Assembly: GCA_016292745.1 (NCBI GenBank)
Contig: JAEDFO010000014.1
Span: 1-42,806 of the forward strand
Direction: 5' to 3'
Origin: Muribaculaceae bacterium
GTDB taxonomy: Bacteria > Bacteroidota > Bacteroidia > Bacteroidales > Muribaculaceae
Length of the DNA: 42,806 bases
Each line of letters opens with the position of its first letter. Position 1 is the first letter of the stretch. Positions 16,751 through 24,897 of this stretch are shown in pieces. Under the pieces are notes generated by a model, which was not told where the DNA came from, did not search any database, and saw only the letters and a list, made by a program, of their open reading frames with translations. The translations under genes and the position numbers were made by a program.

Positions 16751-17386
16751 ATGAAACGTGTTTTAGTTGCGCTGATTGCAGCAATATACATGGCAGCCCC
16801 TGCGTTGGCCAAGACGGCCAAGGACTTCTTCATTGAAGATTCCACCAAGGTGTTCCCGCTGCTGTCGAAAAGCTTGCGTATGGACATGCTCGACTATTAT
16901 GTGAGCGGTCAGTCGGTGGAATTGGAGAATGCCTTTGGAGGCAAAAGCCAATTGCTGAAGGCAACCAACCAATATGTGTCGGTACGGCTCTCCGATTCGC
17001 ACTCGGTGGAGATATGGGTGCCCGATACCGTGGCAAAGAAGAGTGTGGTTGTGGTCAACTATCAGTATCGGGTGCCGGCTTCTGACGGCAACATTGTGGT
17101 ATATAACTTGGTCGACATGTCGGAAAACATAAAGGCATTTGACGCCCCTGACATAACCGATTTCATATCGGTGCCAAAGAATTCCGACATGAACAAACAG
17201 GAGGTGGCCGATAAAATCGACATACCTATGATATCGTATGACATAAATCCCGACACAGGCGAAATCACCGCCTCGCACAATCTCAATGAATTCCTTTCGC
17301 AGGAGGAATATGCCCGGATTGAAAAATATATGATTAAGTCGATTCGCTATGTGTGGACAGGCAAGAAATACAAACGAGTGAAATGA
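16751..17386 (+). CDS. DUF3256 family exported protein
   Basis: This protein of about 211 residues starts MKRVLVALIAAIYMAAPALAKT, a clear signal peptide. ATG codons at 16745 and 16751 are both possible. The mature start KDFFIEDSTKVFPLLSKSLR, then MDMLDYY and FGGKSQL, matches the Bacteroidales-restricted family DUF3256 (recognised from the P-x-L-x-x-x-x-R-x-D-x-x-D-y and GGKS pattern). No catalytic motif is visible, and the function is unknown; it probably acts in the periplasm. Its stop overlaps the dacB start by 4 nt (ATGA), which suggests coupled translation and perhaps a role in envelope maintenance alongside DacB. Confidence 0.8.
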   Translation: MKRVLVALIAAIYMAAPALAKTAKDFFIEDSTKVFPLLSKSLRMDMLDYYVSGQSVELENAFGGKSQLLKATNQYVSVRLSDSHSVEIWVPDTVAKKSVVVVNYQYRVPASDGNIVVYNLVDMSENIKAFDAPDITDFISVPKNSDMNKQEVADKIDIPMISYDINPDTGEITASHNLNEFLSQEEYARIEKYMIKSIRYVWTGKKYKRVK

Positions 17387-18828
17387 CTATGAACCGGATA
17401 ATCGCCATATGCACAGCGCTTGCTGCCGCCATTTCTCTGTTTGCCACCGATGTGCAAACTGCTGTCGACCGCTTTGCTGCCGATTCTGTGCTACGGTATG
17501 CCTCGGTAGGAGTTGAGGTTTACGATATTGCCAAGGGCACCGAAGTTGCCGGCTACCGTTCAACCACTGCCGACATCCCGGCATCGAACATGAAGACTAT
17601 CACCTGCGCCACTGCCATCGCCTCGCTTGGTCCCGACTATCGCTTCGTCACCCCGGTGAAGCTTATTGGACACAAGCATGGGCACAAGTTCAGCGGTCGC
17701 ATAGTGGTTAGCGGTTCGGGCGACCCGACCATCGGCTCAAAGTATTTTGCTGACCGTCCCGACTTTGTGACAACTATAGTTGAGCGGATTGCTGCACAGG
17801 GCATCGACAAGATAGATGGCGAGATTGTGGTTGAAGATTGTCAGATGTCGGAAGCCTATGAGGTTAACTGGAATCTCGACGATGTGGCCTGGGACTATGG
17901 CGCCGGCTCGTTTCTGTTCAACTATGCCGACAATTGCTTCCGTCTACCGGTCGAAATCGGCGACTCAACAATTACCGCCGGCGCTCCGTCAGTTGACATC
18001 GAAGGCCTCAATGTTGAGGTTGAAGCCACACTGTTTCCCGACGATGACATCCGTTCGAAAGAACTCAATGTGCTTCGCGGAGTTGATTCATCGACCATTA
18101 AGATAATTGGCTCCACCAATCGGCGCAAGCGCTACACATGGTTCGACTGCGCCATGCCGCAGCCATCGGAATACTTCAAATCGAGCCTTATCAAGGCAAT
18201 GGCCGACGGGGGCATCAAAATACACCAGACAATATCGCACGCAGAGAATCCCGACACCATATGGCTGGTTGAATACCAATCGCCAACAGTGGCTGAGATA
18301 GCCAAATCAGCGCTCGAGCGCAGCGATAACATGTTCACCGAATGCCTGCTTAAGGCCATCGGACTACGTGAATTCGGCATTTGGAACGGAGCTGCATCGG
18401 TGGGAATAGTGCGTAGCTACTGGAGAGACAAAGACATCGACATAAACCAGTTGTTCATGATTGACGGCAGCGGACTGTCGCGTCGCAACAAGGTCACTCC
18501 CCTATTCTTCGGCCAGATGCTCGCCTCTGCCCAAACTTCGGGACTCGACCATAATGTGGACTATGCATCGCTGTTGCCACGCCTTGGCATTGACGGAACG
18601 GTAAAGAGGATGCTCATCGACACGCCTTATGCCGGAAACATTTGCATGAAATCGGGAAGCATGAGCCAAGTGCTGTGCTATTCGGGATATTACCCTGTCG
18701 AAAGCCCGCGCTACGTTATCAGTGTGCTCGTAAACGACTATCTCACATCGCCCACCCAAATGCGAAACAGCATATGCACATTCTTGCTCGAGCTGCTCCC
18801 GAAGCTCGATTTGCTCATCGAAGAATAA
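17383..18828 (+). CDS. dacB: D-alanyl-D-alanine carboxypeptidase/endopeptidase, PBP4 type (peptidase S13)
   Basis: The 481-residue protein starts at the ATG overlapping the upstream stop (a second ATG at 17389 is possible). The signal peptide is IIAICTALAAAISLFA. All three penicillin-binding motifs are present: SxxK as SNMK (Ser68-Lys71, within ADIPASNMKT), SxN as SDN (~314, ALERSDNMFTECLLK), and KTG as KSG (~423, CMKSGSM). The large insertion between the first two motifs (GSGDPTIGSKYFADRP to NYADNCFRLPV) is typical of class C PBP4/DacB. The enzyme trims pentapeptide stems and/or cleaves peptidoglycan crosslinks in the periplasm. Confidence 0.93.
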   Translation: MTMNRIIAICTALAAAISLFATDVQTAVDRFAADSVLRYASVGVEVYDIAKGTEVAGYRSTTADIPASNMKTITCATAIASLGPDYRFVTPVKLIGHKHGHKFSGRIVVSGSGDPTIGSKYFADRPDFVTTIVERIAAQGIDKIDGEIVVEDCQMSEAYEVNWNLDDVAWDYGAGSFLFNYADNCFRLPVEIGDSTITAGAPSVDIEGLNVEVEATLFPDDDIRSKELNVLRGVDSSTIKIIGSTNRRKRYTWFDCAMPQPSEYFKSSLIKAMADGGIKIHQTISHAENPDTIWLVEYQSPTVAEIAKSALERSDNMFTECLLKAIGLREFGIWNGAASVGIVRSYWRDKDIDINQLFMIDGSGLSRRNKVTPLFFGQMLASAQTSGLDHNVDYASLLPRLGIDGTVKRMLIDTPYAGNICMKSGSMSQVLCYSGYYPVESPRYVISVLVNDYLTSPTQMRNSICTFLLELLPKLDLLIEE

Positions 18829-18841
18829 TTTTATAGCGAAA

Positions 18842-18875
18842 ATATTGCTTTTTGCAATATATTTCGTTACGTTTG
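18842..18875 (+). promoter_or_regulatory. Promoter with overlapping hairpin upstream of the acidic protein-rsmI pair
   Basis: ATTG (18844-18847), a 20-nt spacer and TACGTTTG (18868-18875) form a good -33/-7 pair 24 nt before the ATG at 18900. ATATTGC (18842-18848) and GCAATAT (18854-18860) form a 7-bp hairpin with a T-only loop over the -33. It may end dacB transcription or serve as an operator. Confidence 0.5.
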
Positions 18876-18899
18876 CATATATTGGATAGATTCGATTTT

Positions 18900-19889
18900 A
18901 TGGATAGCAAAATAAAACGGTTATTATCGGCGGTGTATGAGCTCGAAGGCCTGCTGTTGCTGGCCAACGATTCGCGTCACAAAATCGACGAACTGATATT
19001 CGAACTCATCCGCAATAAAGGCAAGCAAATCAACGAACTTATGGCCCAACTCGGCAACAACGGCGAGCTACCGGCCATTGCAGTGGCTGCCGAACCGACA
19101 ACGCAGGAGCCGGAGAGCGAGGATATTGAACCCGAGGAGCCCGAAGCGCCGAAGGCGCCGGAAGCAGTCGAAGTGCTTGAAGAAGAGCCTGAAGAAGAGC
19201 CTGAATTGCCGGATGAGCCAATCGTAGCCGACGAGCCCGACGATTACACTGACGAACCCATTAACGAGGACAGCATCGACACCGAAGAGCATGCCACAAA
19301 GTTGACATTCGACATCGACGATGAGCCTCAGCAATCGGCCGACGTCGCCGACGAGCACCATAACTATATGCCTCACCACGAGGAGCCTCAGCAACCCTCT
19401 GTCACCGAAAAAGAGCCTGAGAAGAGACACTCAATCGACGAGATGATGAAAAAGTATTGGGCATATATGCCTCACGACGACTCCGGGCCCGACCAATACG
19501 ATGACGAAGACGAAGACGATAACGAGTCTGCGCCAATCGAAGGCTCCCAGACCGATGAGGGCATCGACACCTCCGACGACGACAATTCATACATCGACCA
19601 GGATTATAACGACAACGTAGACTCCGACGAACAAGTACGCCTGGACGACGTGCTGCAACGCAGCATCTCGAAGAACCTAAAGCGTGCATTCACCCTCAAC
19701 GACCGATTCCGCTATCGTCGAGAACTGTTTGAGAACAGCGACGTGCAAATGTCGAACGCACTCGACCTTGTGGAAACCATGCACTCGTATGCCGAAGCCG
19801 AAGAATACTTCTACGGCGACCGCGAATGGGACCGAGAATCGCCCGAAGTGAAAGATTTCATGGAAATAATCAGAAAACATTTTGCATGA
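18900..19889 (+). CDS. Acidic low-complexity protein with conserved-looking ends, coupled to rsmI
   Basis: The predicted protein has 329 residues. The ATG at 18900 was chosen because the -7 box at 18868-18875 lies downstream of the earlier in-frame ATG at 18852. Residues 1-50 form a helical segment (KIKRLLSAVYELEGLLLL, then KIDELIFELIRNKGKQINEL). Residues ~60-230 are extremely Glu/Asp/Pro-rich with repeated EEP and DEP units. The last ~85 residues are a compact domain (LKRAFTLNDRFRYRRELF, then EEYFYGDREWD and DFMEIIRKHFA). No signal peptide is seen, so it is probably cytoplasmic. I recall similar C-termini in Bacteroidales hypothetical proteins but no function. Its stop overlaps the rsmI start by 4 nt. 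Confidence 0.75.
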   Translation: MDSKIKRLLSAVYELEGLLLLANDSRHKIDELIFELIRNKGKQINELMAQLGNNGELPAIAVAAEPTTQEPESEDIEPEEPEAPKAPEAVEVLEEEPEEEPELPDEPIVADEPDDYTDEPINEDSIDTEEHATKLTFDIDDEPQQSADVADEHHNYMPHHEEPQQPSVTEKEPEKRHSIDEMMKKYWAYMPHDDSGPDQYDDEDEDDNESAPIEGSQTDEGIDTSDDDNSYIDQDYNDNVDSDEQVRLDDVLQRSISKNLKRAFTLNDRFRYRRELFENSDVQMSNALDLVETMHSYAEAEEYFYGDREWDRESPEVKDFMEIIRKHFA

Positions 19890-20632
19890 GCAGCCCAACA
19901 GGAAAACTATACATCGTGCCCACTCCCGTAGGGAATCTGGGCGACATGACACCCCGTGCCATCGAGGTGCTTAAAGCCGTCGATCTGGTATTGGCCGAAG
20001 ACACCCGCACCAGCGGCATCCTGATGAAGCACTTCGGCATAGCCACCCGAATGGCAAGCCACCACAAATTCAACGAGCATGAAACATCAACCGAACTCGT
20101 AGGACGGCTGGCCGCCGGTGCCACAATGGCTCTGATTAGCGATGCCGGCACACCCGCCATCTCCGACCCTGGCTTCATGCTGGTGCGCGAATGCCGAAAA
20201 GCCGGAATAGAAGTGGAAACCCTTCCCGGCGCCACCGCATTCGTGCCGGCGCTTGTCAACTCGGGACTCCCCTGCGAACGATTTGCCTTCGAAGGATTCC
20301 TTCCACAGAAAAAAGGCCGAGCAACACGTCTGGCCGAGCTGGCTCAAGAACCACGAACCATGATTTTCTACGAATCGTCCCTAAGGCTGGTCAAAACTCT
20401 CGAACAGCTGGCCGAATCATTCGGCGCCGAGCGCCAGGCATCGGTGAGCCGCGAAATTTCGAAACTTCACAACACCACCAACAACGGCACGCTCGCCCAG
20501 CTGTGTCAATTCTTCAACGAGAACCCACCGCGTGGCGAGATTGTTATAGTGGTTGAAGGCTACAAGAATCCCGAAGAAAAAGTGAAAAAGGACAAATACG
20601 CCCAATTCAAAAACAAAAACAATATAAACTAA
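19886..20632 (+). CDS. rsmI: 16S rRNA (cytidine1402-2'-O)-methyltransferase
   Basis: The predicted protein has 248 residues from the ATG at 19886, which overlaps the upstream stop as ATGA. RsmI signatures are LYIVPTPVGNLGDMTPRAIE, VDLVLAEDTRTSGILMKHF, ALISDAGTPAISDPGFMLV, and ETLPGATAFVPALVNSGLP. Also present are GFLPQKKG and RGEIVIVVEG. This SAM-dependent tetrapyrrole-methylase-fold enzyme 2'-O-methylates C1402 in the P-site region of 16S rRNA, which improves decoding fidelity. The Lys/Asn-rich tail after VVEGYK is short and variable. Confidence 0.95.
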   Translation: MSSPTGKLYIVPTPVGNLGDMTPRAIEVLKAVDLVLAEDTRTSGILMKHFGIATRMASHHKFNEHETSTELVGRLAAGATMALISDAGTPAISDPGFMLVRECRKAGIEVETLPGATAFVPALVNSGLPCERFAFEGFLPQKKGRATRLAELAQEPRTMIFYESSLRLVKTLEQLAESFGAERQASVSREISKLHNTTNNGTLAQLCQFFNENPPRGEIVIVVEGYKNPEEKVKKDKYAQFKNKNNIN

Positions 20633-20644
20633 ATAAAAGCAATT

Positions 20645-21511
20645 ATGAAAAAGTTTGCATTTATCACATTATGCGCCATGTGCATAGCATCGATATGCAC
20701 CTCGTGCAACAACGGTAAGCTTCAAGAAGCCGAAAACCAGAATGCAGCACTGTCCGACTCTATCGCCGGCATCACCGCTGCACAGGACAGCCTCATCGTG
20801 CTCCTCACCGAAGTAACCAACGGAGTATCGCAAATCAAGGAAATGGAGAAAATCATCAACAGCACCGACTTCAACCGCGAAACTCCCTCGCAGAAAGAAT
20901 CGATACTGAGCGACATGCAACTCATTGCCGAAACCCTCAAAGCTCGCCGAGAACGTATCGACGAACTCGAAAAGAAACTTAAGAAATCGGGCAACTACAG
21001 CCGCCAAGCCGAAGAGAGCGTCAAGGCCCTCAAGAACCAAGTGGCACAACAGGCCGCCGAAATAGAAACCCTACAGGCTGCTCTCAAAGACGCCAACGTG
21101 AAGATTGAAGACCTCACCAACCAGGTATCGAACCTCAACACCACAGTGGAAAACGTGACATCACAACGCGATGCCGCTGAACAGGAAGCCGTAAGAATTG
21201 CCAACGAACTCAACACCTGCTACTACGTAATAGGATCGAACAAGGAACTCAAAGCTAACAACATCATTCAGAAAAAATTCCTCGGAAAGACCAAGGTGAT
21301 GGAAGGCGACTACGAACTCTCCTACTTCACCAAGGCCGACAAGCGAAGCCTCACCGAAATCCCACTGCACTCGGCCAAGGCAAAAGTGATGACCAAGCAG
21401 CCCGCCGGCTCATACGAAATAATCGACAAGGACGGTGTCAAGACGCTCCGCATCACCAACGCCACCAAGTTCTGGGAGCTCTCCAACTTCCTCGTAATCC
21501 AAATCGACTAA
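20645..21511 (+). CDS. Coiled-coil lipoprotein of unknown function
   Basis: This 288-residue protein has a lipoprotein signal peptide ending SICTSC (Cys21), so it is membrane-anchored. Residues ~25-200 are predicted coiled coil with heptads of Ala/Leu/Ile (KARRERIDELEKKLKK, VAQQAAEIETLQAALKDANV, IEDLTNQVSNLNTTVEN). The final ~90 residues are a globular beta-rich part (CYYVIGSNKELKANNIIQKK to TKFWELSNFLVIQID). Similar coiled-coil lipoproteins are common in Bacteroidales, but I know no assigned role. It lies 12 nt after rsmI and ends at a good terminator. Confidence 0.8.
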   Translation: MKKFAFITLCAMCIASICTSCNNGKLQEAENQNAALSDSIAGITAAQDSLIVLLTEVTNGVSQIKEMEKIINSTDFNRETPSQKESILSDMQLIAETLKARRERIDELEKKLKKSGNYSRQAEESVKALKNQVAQQAAEIETLQAALKDANVKIEDLTNQVSNLNTTVENVTSQRDAAEQEAVRIANELNTCYYVIGSNKELKANNIIQKKFLGKTKVMEGDYELSYFTKADKRSLTEIPLHSAKAKVMTKQPAGSYEIIDKDGVKTLRITNATKFWELSNFLVIQID

Positions 21512-21531
21512 CATTACAAGAATAATAAAGT

Positions 21532-21567
21532 GGGGAGGCGCAGGCTGATGCTTGCGCCTCTCTTTAT
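21532..21567. terminator. Intrinsic terminator between converging lipoprotein and AAA+ genes
   Basis: GGGGAGGCGCA (21532-21542) pairs with TGCGCCTCTCT (21553-21563). Of 11 pairs two are G-T, the loop is 10 nt, and a short T-rich tail follows. The right arm touches the stop of the minus-strand AAA+ gene, so it may act in both directions. Confidence 0.75.
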
Positions 21568-24359
21568 GATACGAAGCCTATGCGGCGAGTGACATTCGGG
21601 ACTTCTCGGGTGCCCATGGCAGCTACCACATCGGCAAGTTCAATAGTCTGCAGCGCTTCGGATGTGAGCTGCAGTGATTGGGCATCGGCTATTGCATCCA
21701 TTGTTTCATGGATGCTGGCCATATCCAGGCTGAACGCCTTACCGGGTGCTACAGCCAATGCTTCGGACGATGCCATTATTCGCTTGGCCATGGCGGGGAT
21801 GATGGCATTGCGCACAGTTTGCTCAATCCATCGGGCGTTGCCAAAGTCGCGACGATGCTGAGCCAGTTCGGCTTGGGTGTATTGGCGCAGGCGAGCAATA
21901 GCCTCAGGGGTGAATCGATACTGGTCGGTGGCGGCAATGCTTTTGGCAATCTGCATGAGTTCGTCGACATTGTAGTCGGGGAACAGGAAACGGTTCGGAA
22001 ACCGGCTTGCTAAGCCCTGGTTGCTGTTAATCAGGCGTTCCATGTCGTCAGGATATCCGGCAAGAATCACCAGCATGTCGCAGTTGTCCTGGGCCAGTAC
22101 CGTTAGCAGGCTTTCGATGATGCGGTAACCGAAATCGCGGCGATCGTCGGTAGAGTCGCACAGCGAGTAAGCCTCGTCGATGAAGAGCACATTGCCACGT
22201 GCACTCTGGAGCAACGCTTGCATGTTTTGCTCCGTTTCGCCGATGAATCGGCCCACAATCTTACTGCGCTCGGTCACCACCACATCGCCTTTCGACAGGA
22301 GTCCGAGCGAGCGGAAAATGGCACCAATGTGCTTTGCTACAGTGGTTTTGCCGGTACCCGGATTCCCGGTGAAAATCATGTGGTGCGAGGCCTTGTCGGT
22401 GCAATGGAGGCCGTGGCTACGGCGCAACATATCGAAACGCACGCGCTGGAAGGTGCCGTCGAGGCTTTGCTTGATTTCGTTGAGGCCCACCATGCTTCGC
22501 AAGTCCTGCATTGCCGTTTCAAAGTCGAGTACGGAGTCTTCAATCAATAGCGAAGCATCGATATCTGAATCATCGATAACCGACGAGGCACGGTTGTTAG
22601 CGAGCAAGCCCATATTCACCACCTTACGGCGGAACCGCTCTTCGATGCGAGCCTCCACCACATTGTCGGCTATGGTTTCGTTCCATGCAACGAGTTTTCC
22701 CTTGGCAATCAACGCATTGACTTCGCGATACAGTTTGGTGTAGGCACGAGGGGTAAGTTTCAGGTCATCGTCCTCGAGGCGGCTTGCAATGTCGGCCACC
22801 AGGTCGGAAGCGTCGAGCGGCATTGGCTTCAGCCACTGCGATTCGGGGAAGAAGCGCTGCAATTGGGGATGCTCAGCCAATAGTTGTCGTGCCTCGGCTT
22901 CAGTGGCGACAACAATCATTGGATATGACGTTGCTCCACCCATCCAGTCGCACATCGCTTCGGCCACCTGAGACCCGCACGAGGTGAAAAGCGAAGAAAT
23001 GTTATATAACGCAGCAGCCTCTGTGGGACAGTTAAATGCTTCGGCCACCGGATCGGTTCCGGGCAGCGATTTGTCGACAAACTCGCGGCAATCGATGTAA
23101 TTCACGGTGCAATGGTAAAGCATCCTCACCAAGAGGCCTATAGGATTCTTCATCGAACGGAAATGGTCGGCAATGACAATGTGATTGCCGCGACGGTGGA
23201 GCATCTTCATGCTGAAACGGCCACGCAGCGCATTGAAGGCATGGATGCCATAGTTCTCGACAAGATGCTGCTTAAGCTGGCCGCACATCACCATGGCCGC
23301 AAAATCATTCCAATCGGCGGAGTTCTCGATGTAACGACCCAGCAGGTAATCGGCATCGCCAGACTTCATTTCGCTGCAGCATAAACCGATTATCTTGAAT
23401 TTGTCGGTCACGGTGAAATCGAGCCGAGCCATCGGTTCGCCCATATACTTCACCAATGCAAAGTATTTTCCGGGCATCCAGCGTCGCAGCCCATGCACAT
23501 TGAAATTCAGCCTCTTTTTCGGCTTCGAACCGGTTACATTGGTATATTTTGCCTGACCAACCATGGCATAATTGGCAGTGTAGACACTGAGCGAGGCTGT
23601 ATCCATGGGGCCAAATGTGGCTGAAACAAGACGTAAGGAAAACGTGGCATCAGATGGCGCCACCGCCTCCTTGGGCTCATCGGCATGCCATACGAAATCC
23701 ATTTCGGAAATGGAAACACCGGGCAACGGCAGTCTCTCGCCGTCGTCAACTACCACCAACGGCAACACAGCCACATCTTCGAGTTGCAAGGCACTGCCTA
23801 AAGCATTGCAATCGACATTTTTAATTGCCACAAAATAGCGTCCTTTCTGAAACTTGATGTTCTTGACTTTGAATTCAACTCTTAGGCAGTCGTCATCGAT
23901 GTCATATATTCTGAAGGCAGTCGCAAGCGGCTCGGCCTGACCCTCGCGATATAGATAGCTGCCAAATTGCTCAACCAAATAGTCGTCATCATCGCTGTAA
24001 TAGGTCAGCCGGTCGTTATGATATATGTTAAGCATTAACAATTCGCTCTTAAGCATGCTCTCATTCACCCACTGCGAATCGATACTGCCACCATCGGTGA
24101 CAACTCTTACCGAAGCGGCCTTTATCTGCAGTATTTGGCGGCTGACACACGGAAGCATATATGTCTGCCCGAAAGCAAATTGCTCCACCAGACGGTCGCC
24201 GGAGTTGTCGTCATCAGAGTCATAAGTATCATCATCGTCACAGTCGGCATCACAGTTCTCGTCGGATTCATCGACGTCGGAATCGCACATATTGCTATTG
24301 ATAAAATCGTCTAACAGCTCATCAAAATTGTCTATTGTGTTGTTTTCTTTCTTGCTCAT
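21564..24359 (-). CDS. Large CbbX/SpoVK-type AAA+ ATPase with degenerate first AAA domain
   Basis: The protein has 931 residues. An Asp-rich segment occupies residues ~14-60. A beta-rich region (~60-330) of unknown type with repeated strand patterns follows. The active AAA+ domain (~620-850) is CbbX/SpoVK-like: Walker A GNPGTGKT (~664), Walker B NVLFIDEAYSL (~724), ILAGYPDDM, and SRFPNRF with the arginine finger (~783). Before it, residues ~390-600 align by pattern with the same fold (MIVVATEAEARQLLAEHPQL, RFFPESQWLKPMPLDASDL, LTPRAYTKLYREV) but have no GKT or DEA motif. Members of this family remodel protein complexes; the client here is unknown. The gene is monocistronic. A ~420-nt stretch upstream holds a non-coding RNA gene on the same strand. 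Confidence 0.85.
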   Translation of the reverse strand: MSKKENNTIDNFDELLDDFINSNMCDSDVDESDENCDADCDDDDTYDSDDDNSGDRLVEQFAFGQTYMLPCVSRQILQIKAASVRVVTDGGSIDSQWVNESMLKSELLMLNIYHNDRLTYYSDDDDYLVEQFGSYLYREGQAEPLATAFRIYDIDDDCLRVEFKVKNIKFQKGRYFVAIKNVDCNALGSALQLEDVAVLPLVVVDDGERLPLPGVSISEMDFVWHADEPKEAVAPSDATFSLRLVSATFGPMDTASLSVYTANYAMVGQAKYTNVTGSKPKKRLNFNVHGLRRWMPGKYFALVKYMGEPMARLDFTVTDKFKIIGLCCSEMKSGDADYLLGRYIENSADWNDFAAMVMCGQLKQHLVENYGIHAFNALRGRFSMKMLHRRGNHIVIADHFRSMKNPIGLLVRMLYHCTVNYIDCREFVDKSLPGTDPVAEAFNCPTEAAALYNISSLFTSCGSQVAEAMCDWMGGATSYPMIVVATEAEARQLLAEHPQLQRFFPESQWLKPMPLDASDLVADIASRLEDDDLKLTPRAYTKLYREVNALIAKGKLVAWNETIADNVVEARIEERFRRKVVNMGLLANNRASSVIDDSDIDASLLIEDSVLDFETAMQDLRSMVGLNEIKQSLDGTFQRVRFDMLRRSHGLHCTDKASHHMIFTGNPGTGKTTVAKHIGAIFRSLGLLSKGDVVVTERSKIVGRFIGETEQNMQALLQSARGNVLFIDEAYSLCDSTDDRRDFGYRIIESLLTVLAQDNCDMLVILAGYPDDMERLINSNQGLASRFPNRFLFPDYNVDELMQIAKSIAATDQYRFTPEAIARLRQYTQAELAQHRRDFGNARWIEQTVRNAIIPAMAKRIMASSEALAVAPGKAFSLDMASIHETMDAIADAQSLQLTSEALQTIELADVVAAMGTREVPNVTRRIGFVS

Positions 24360-24596
24360 AATTTAAAATGCAGTTTTCATAAGTGATGATTAAAAAAATA
24401 CTCAGATGCACAAAGTCGGCACATTTCATTCACCGACACAAAAAGAGGCGTTGGCTCACACCGGCTTCACCACGTTTGGTGAGCCGACAGCACTGCCTGT
24501 GAACGTTTCACGATATAATACTATTAGCCACAATTATCAGGCGACACGCCCAATGGCACATCGCACATCACATGAGCCTGTTACACTTGATTCATC

Positions 24597-24789
24597 AAAA
24601 AAAAAGCAGGGAACAAACGTATTCAGTATGTCAAAGACCTCTCTGCCCGGCATAGCCATGAAATTTCTCTATCGCGCAAACGCATGATAGCGGAATGTGC
24701 ATTGCCGCAGGCAGTAAGTGCATAATTGAAATACTGAATTTGTGTGTAGGAATCATCATCAATTATCAGCCGCGAATTTAGAACGGCTG
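24597..24789 (-). ncRNA. Structured small RNA gene, 6S RNA-like
   Basis: A consensus promoter precedes it and an uninterrupted run of nine T (plus-strand A at 24597-24605) ends it, giving ~193 nt. The RNA folds as one long interrupted hairpin. The closing stem pairs ACAAA+TTCAGTAT (24743-24731) with ATACTGAA...TTTGT (24629-24613, one 4-nt bulge). Next comes a large asymmetric bubble (about 16 and 13 nt), then CTGCC-TG-CGGCA (24714-24703) with TGCCGGGCAG (24652-24643). A terminal hairpin CTATC-AT-GCG / CGC-GATAG (24690-24669) closes on a 4-nt loop. Length and layout (closing stem, central bubble, terminal hairpin) are those of 6S RNA, which mimics an open promoter and binds RNA polymerase. No open frame of note lies within it. 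Assignment to 6S is inference; a structured RNA gene is well supported. Confidence 0.6.
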
Positions 24790-24795
24790 GATTTA

Positions 24796-24827
24796 CAAAA
24801 TTATATCATCGAAAACTGGTTTCCAAA
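24796..24827 (-). promoter_or_regulatory. Promoter of the structured RNA gene
   Basis: On the minus strand TTTG (24824-24827), a 20-nt spacer and TAATTTTG (24796-24803) match both Bacteroidetes promoter boxes exactly. No coding start follows within 400 nt, so the transcript is probably the RNA itself. Confidence 0.7.
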
Positions 24828-24897
24828 TTTTTCACTAAAAATCTTTGAACATTTTTCAAAAAAAGAAACAGACTGGTCACTCAAGCATCATGCAGGG

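Noticed and set aside
24453..24485. GGCTCAC / GTGAGCC inverted repeat between the RNA gene and the AAA+ start
   Set aside because: Only 7 bp with a 19-nt loop and no T-tract. It could be an operator or leader hairpin of the AAA+ gene, but support is too weak for a feature.
24406..24687. Plus-strand ORF of 93 codons between the AAA+ and DUF3108 genes
   Set aside because: It crosses the structured RNA and its T-tract on the opposite strand, has low-complexity composition and no promoter or domain signal.
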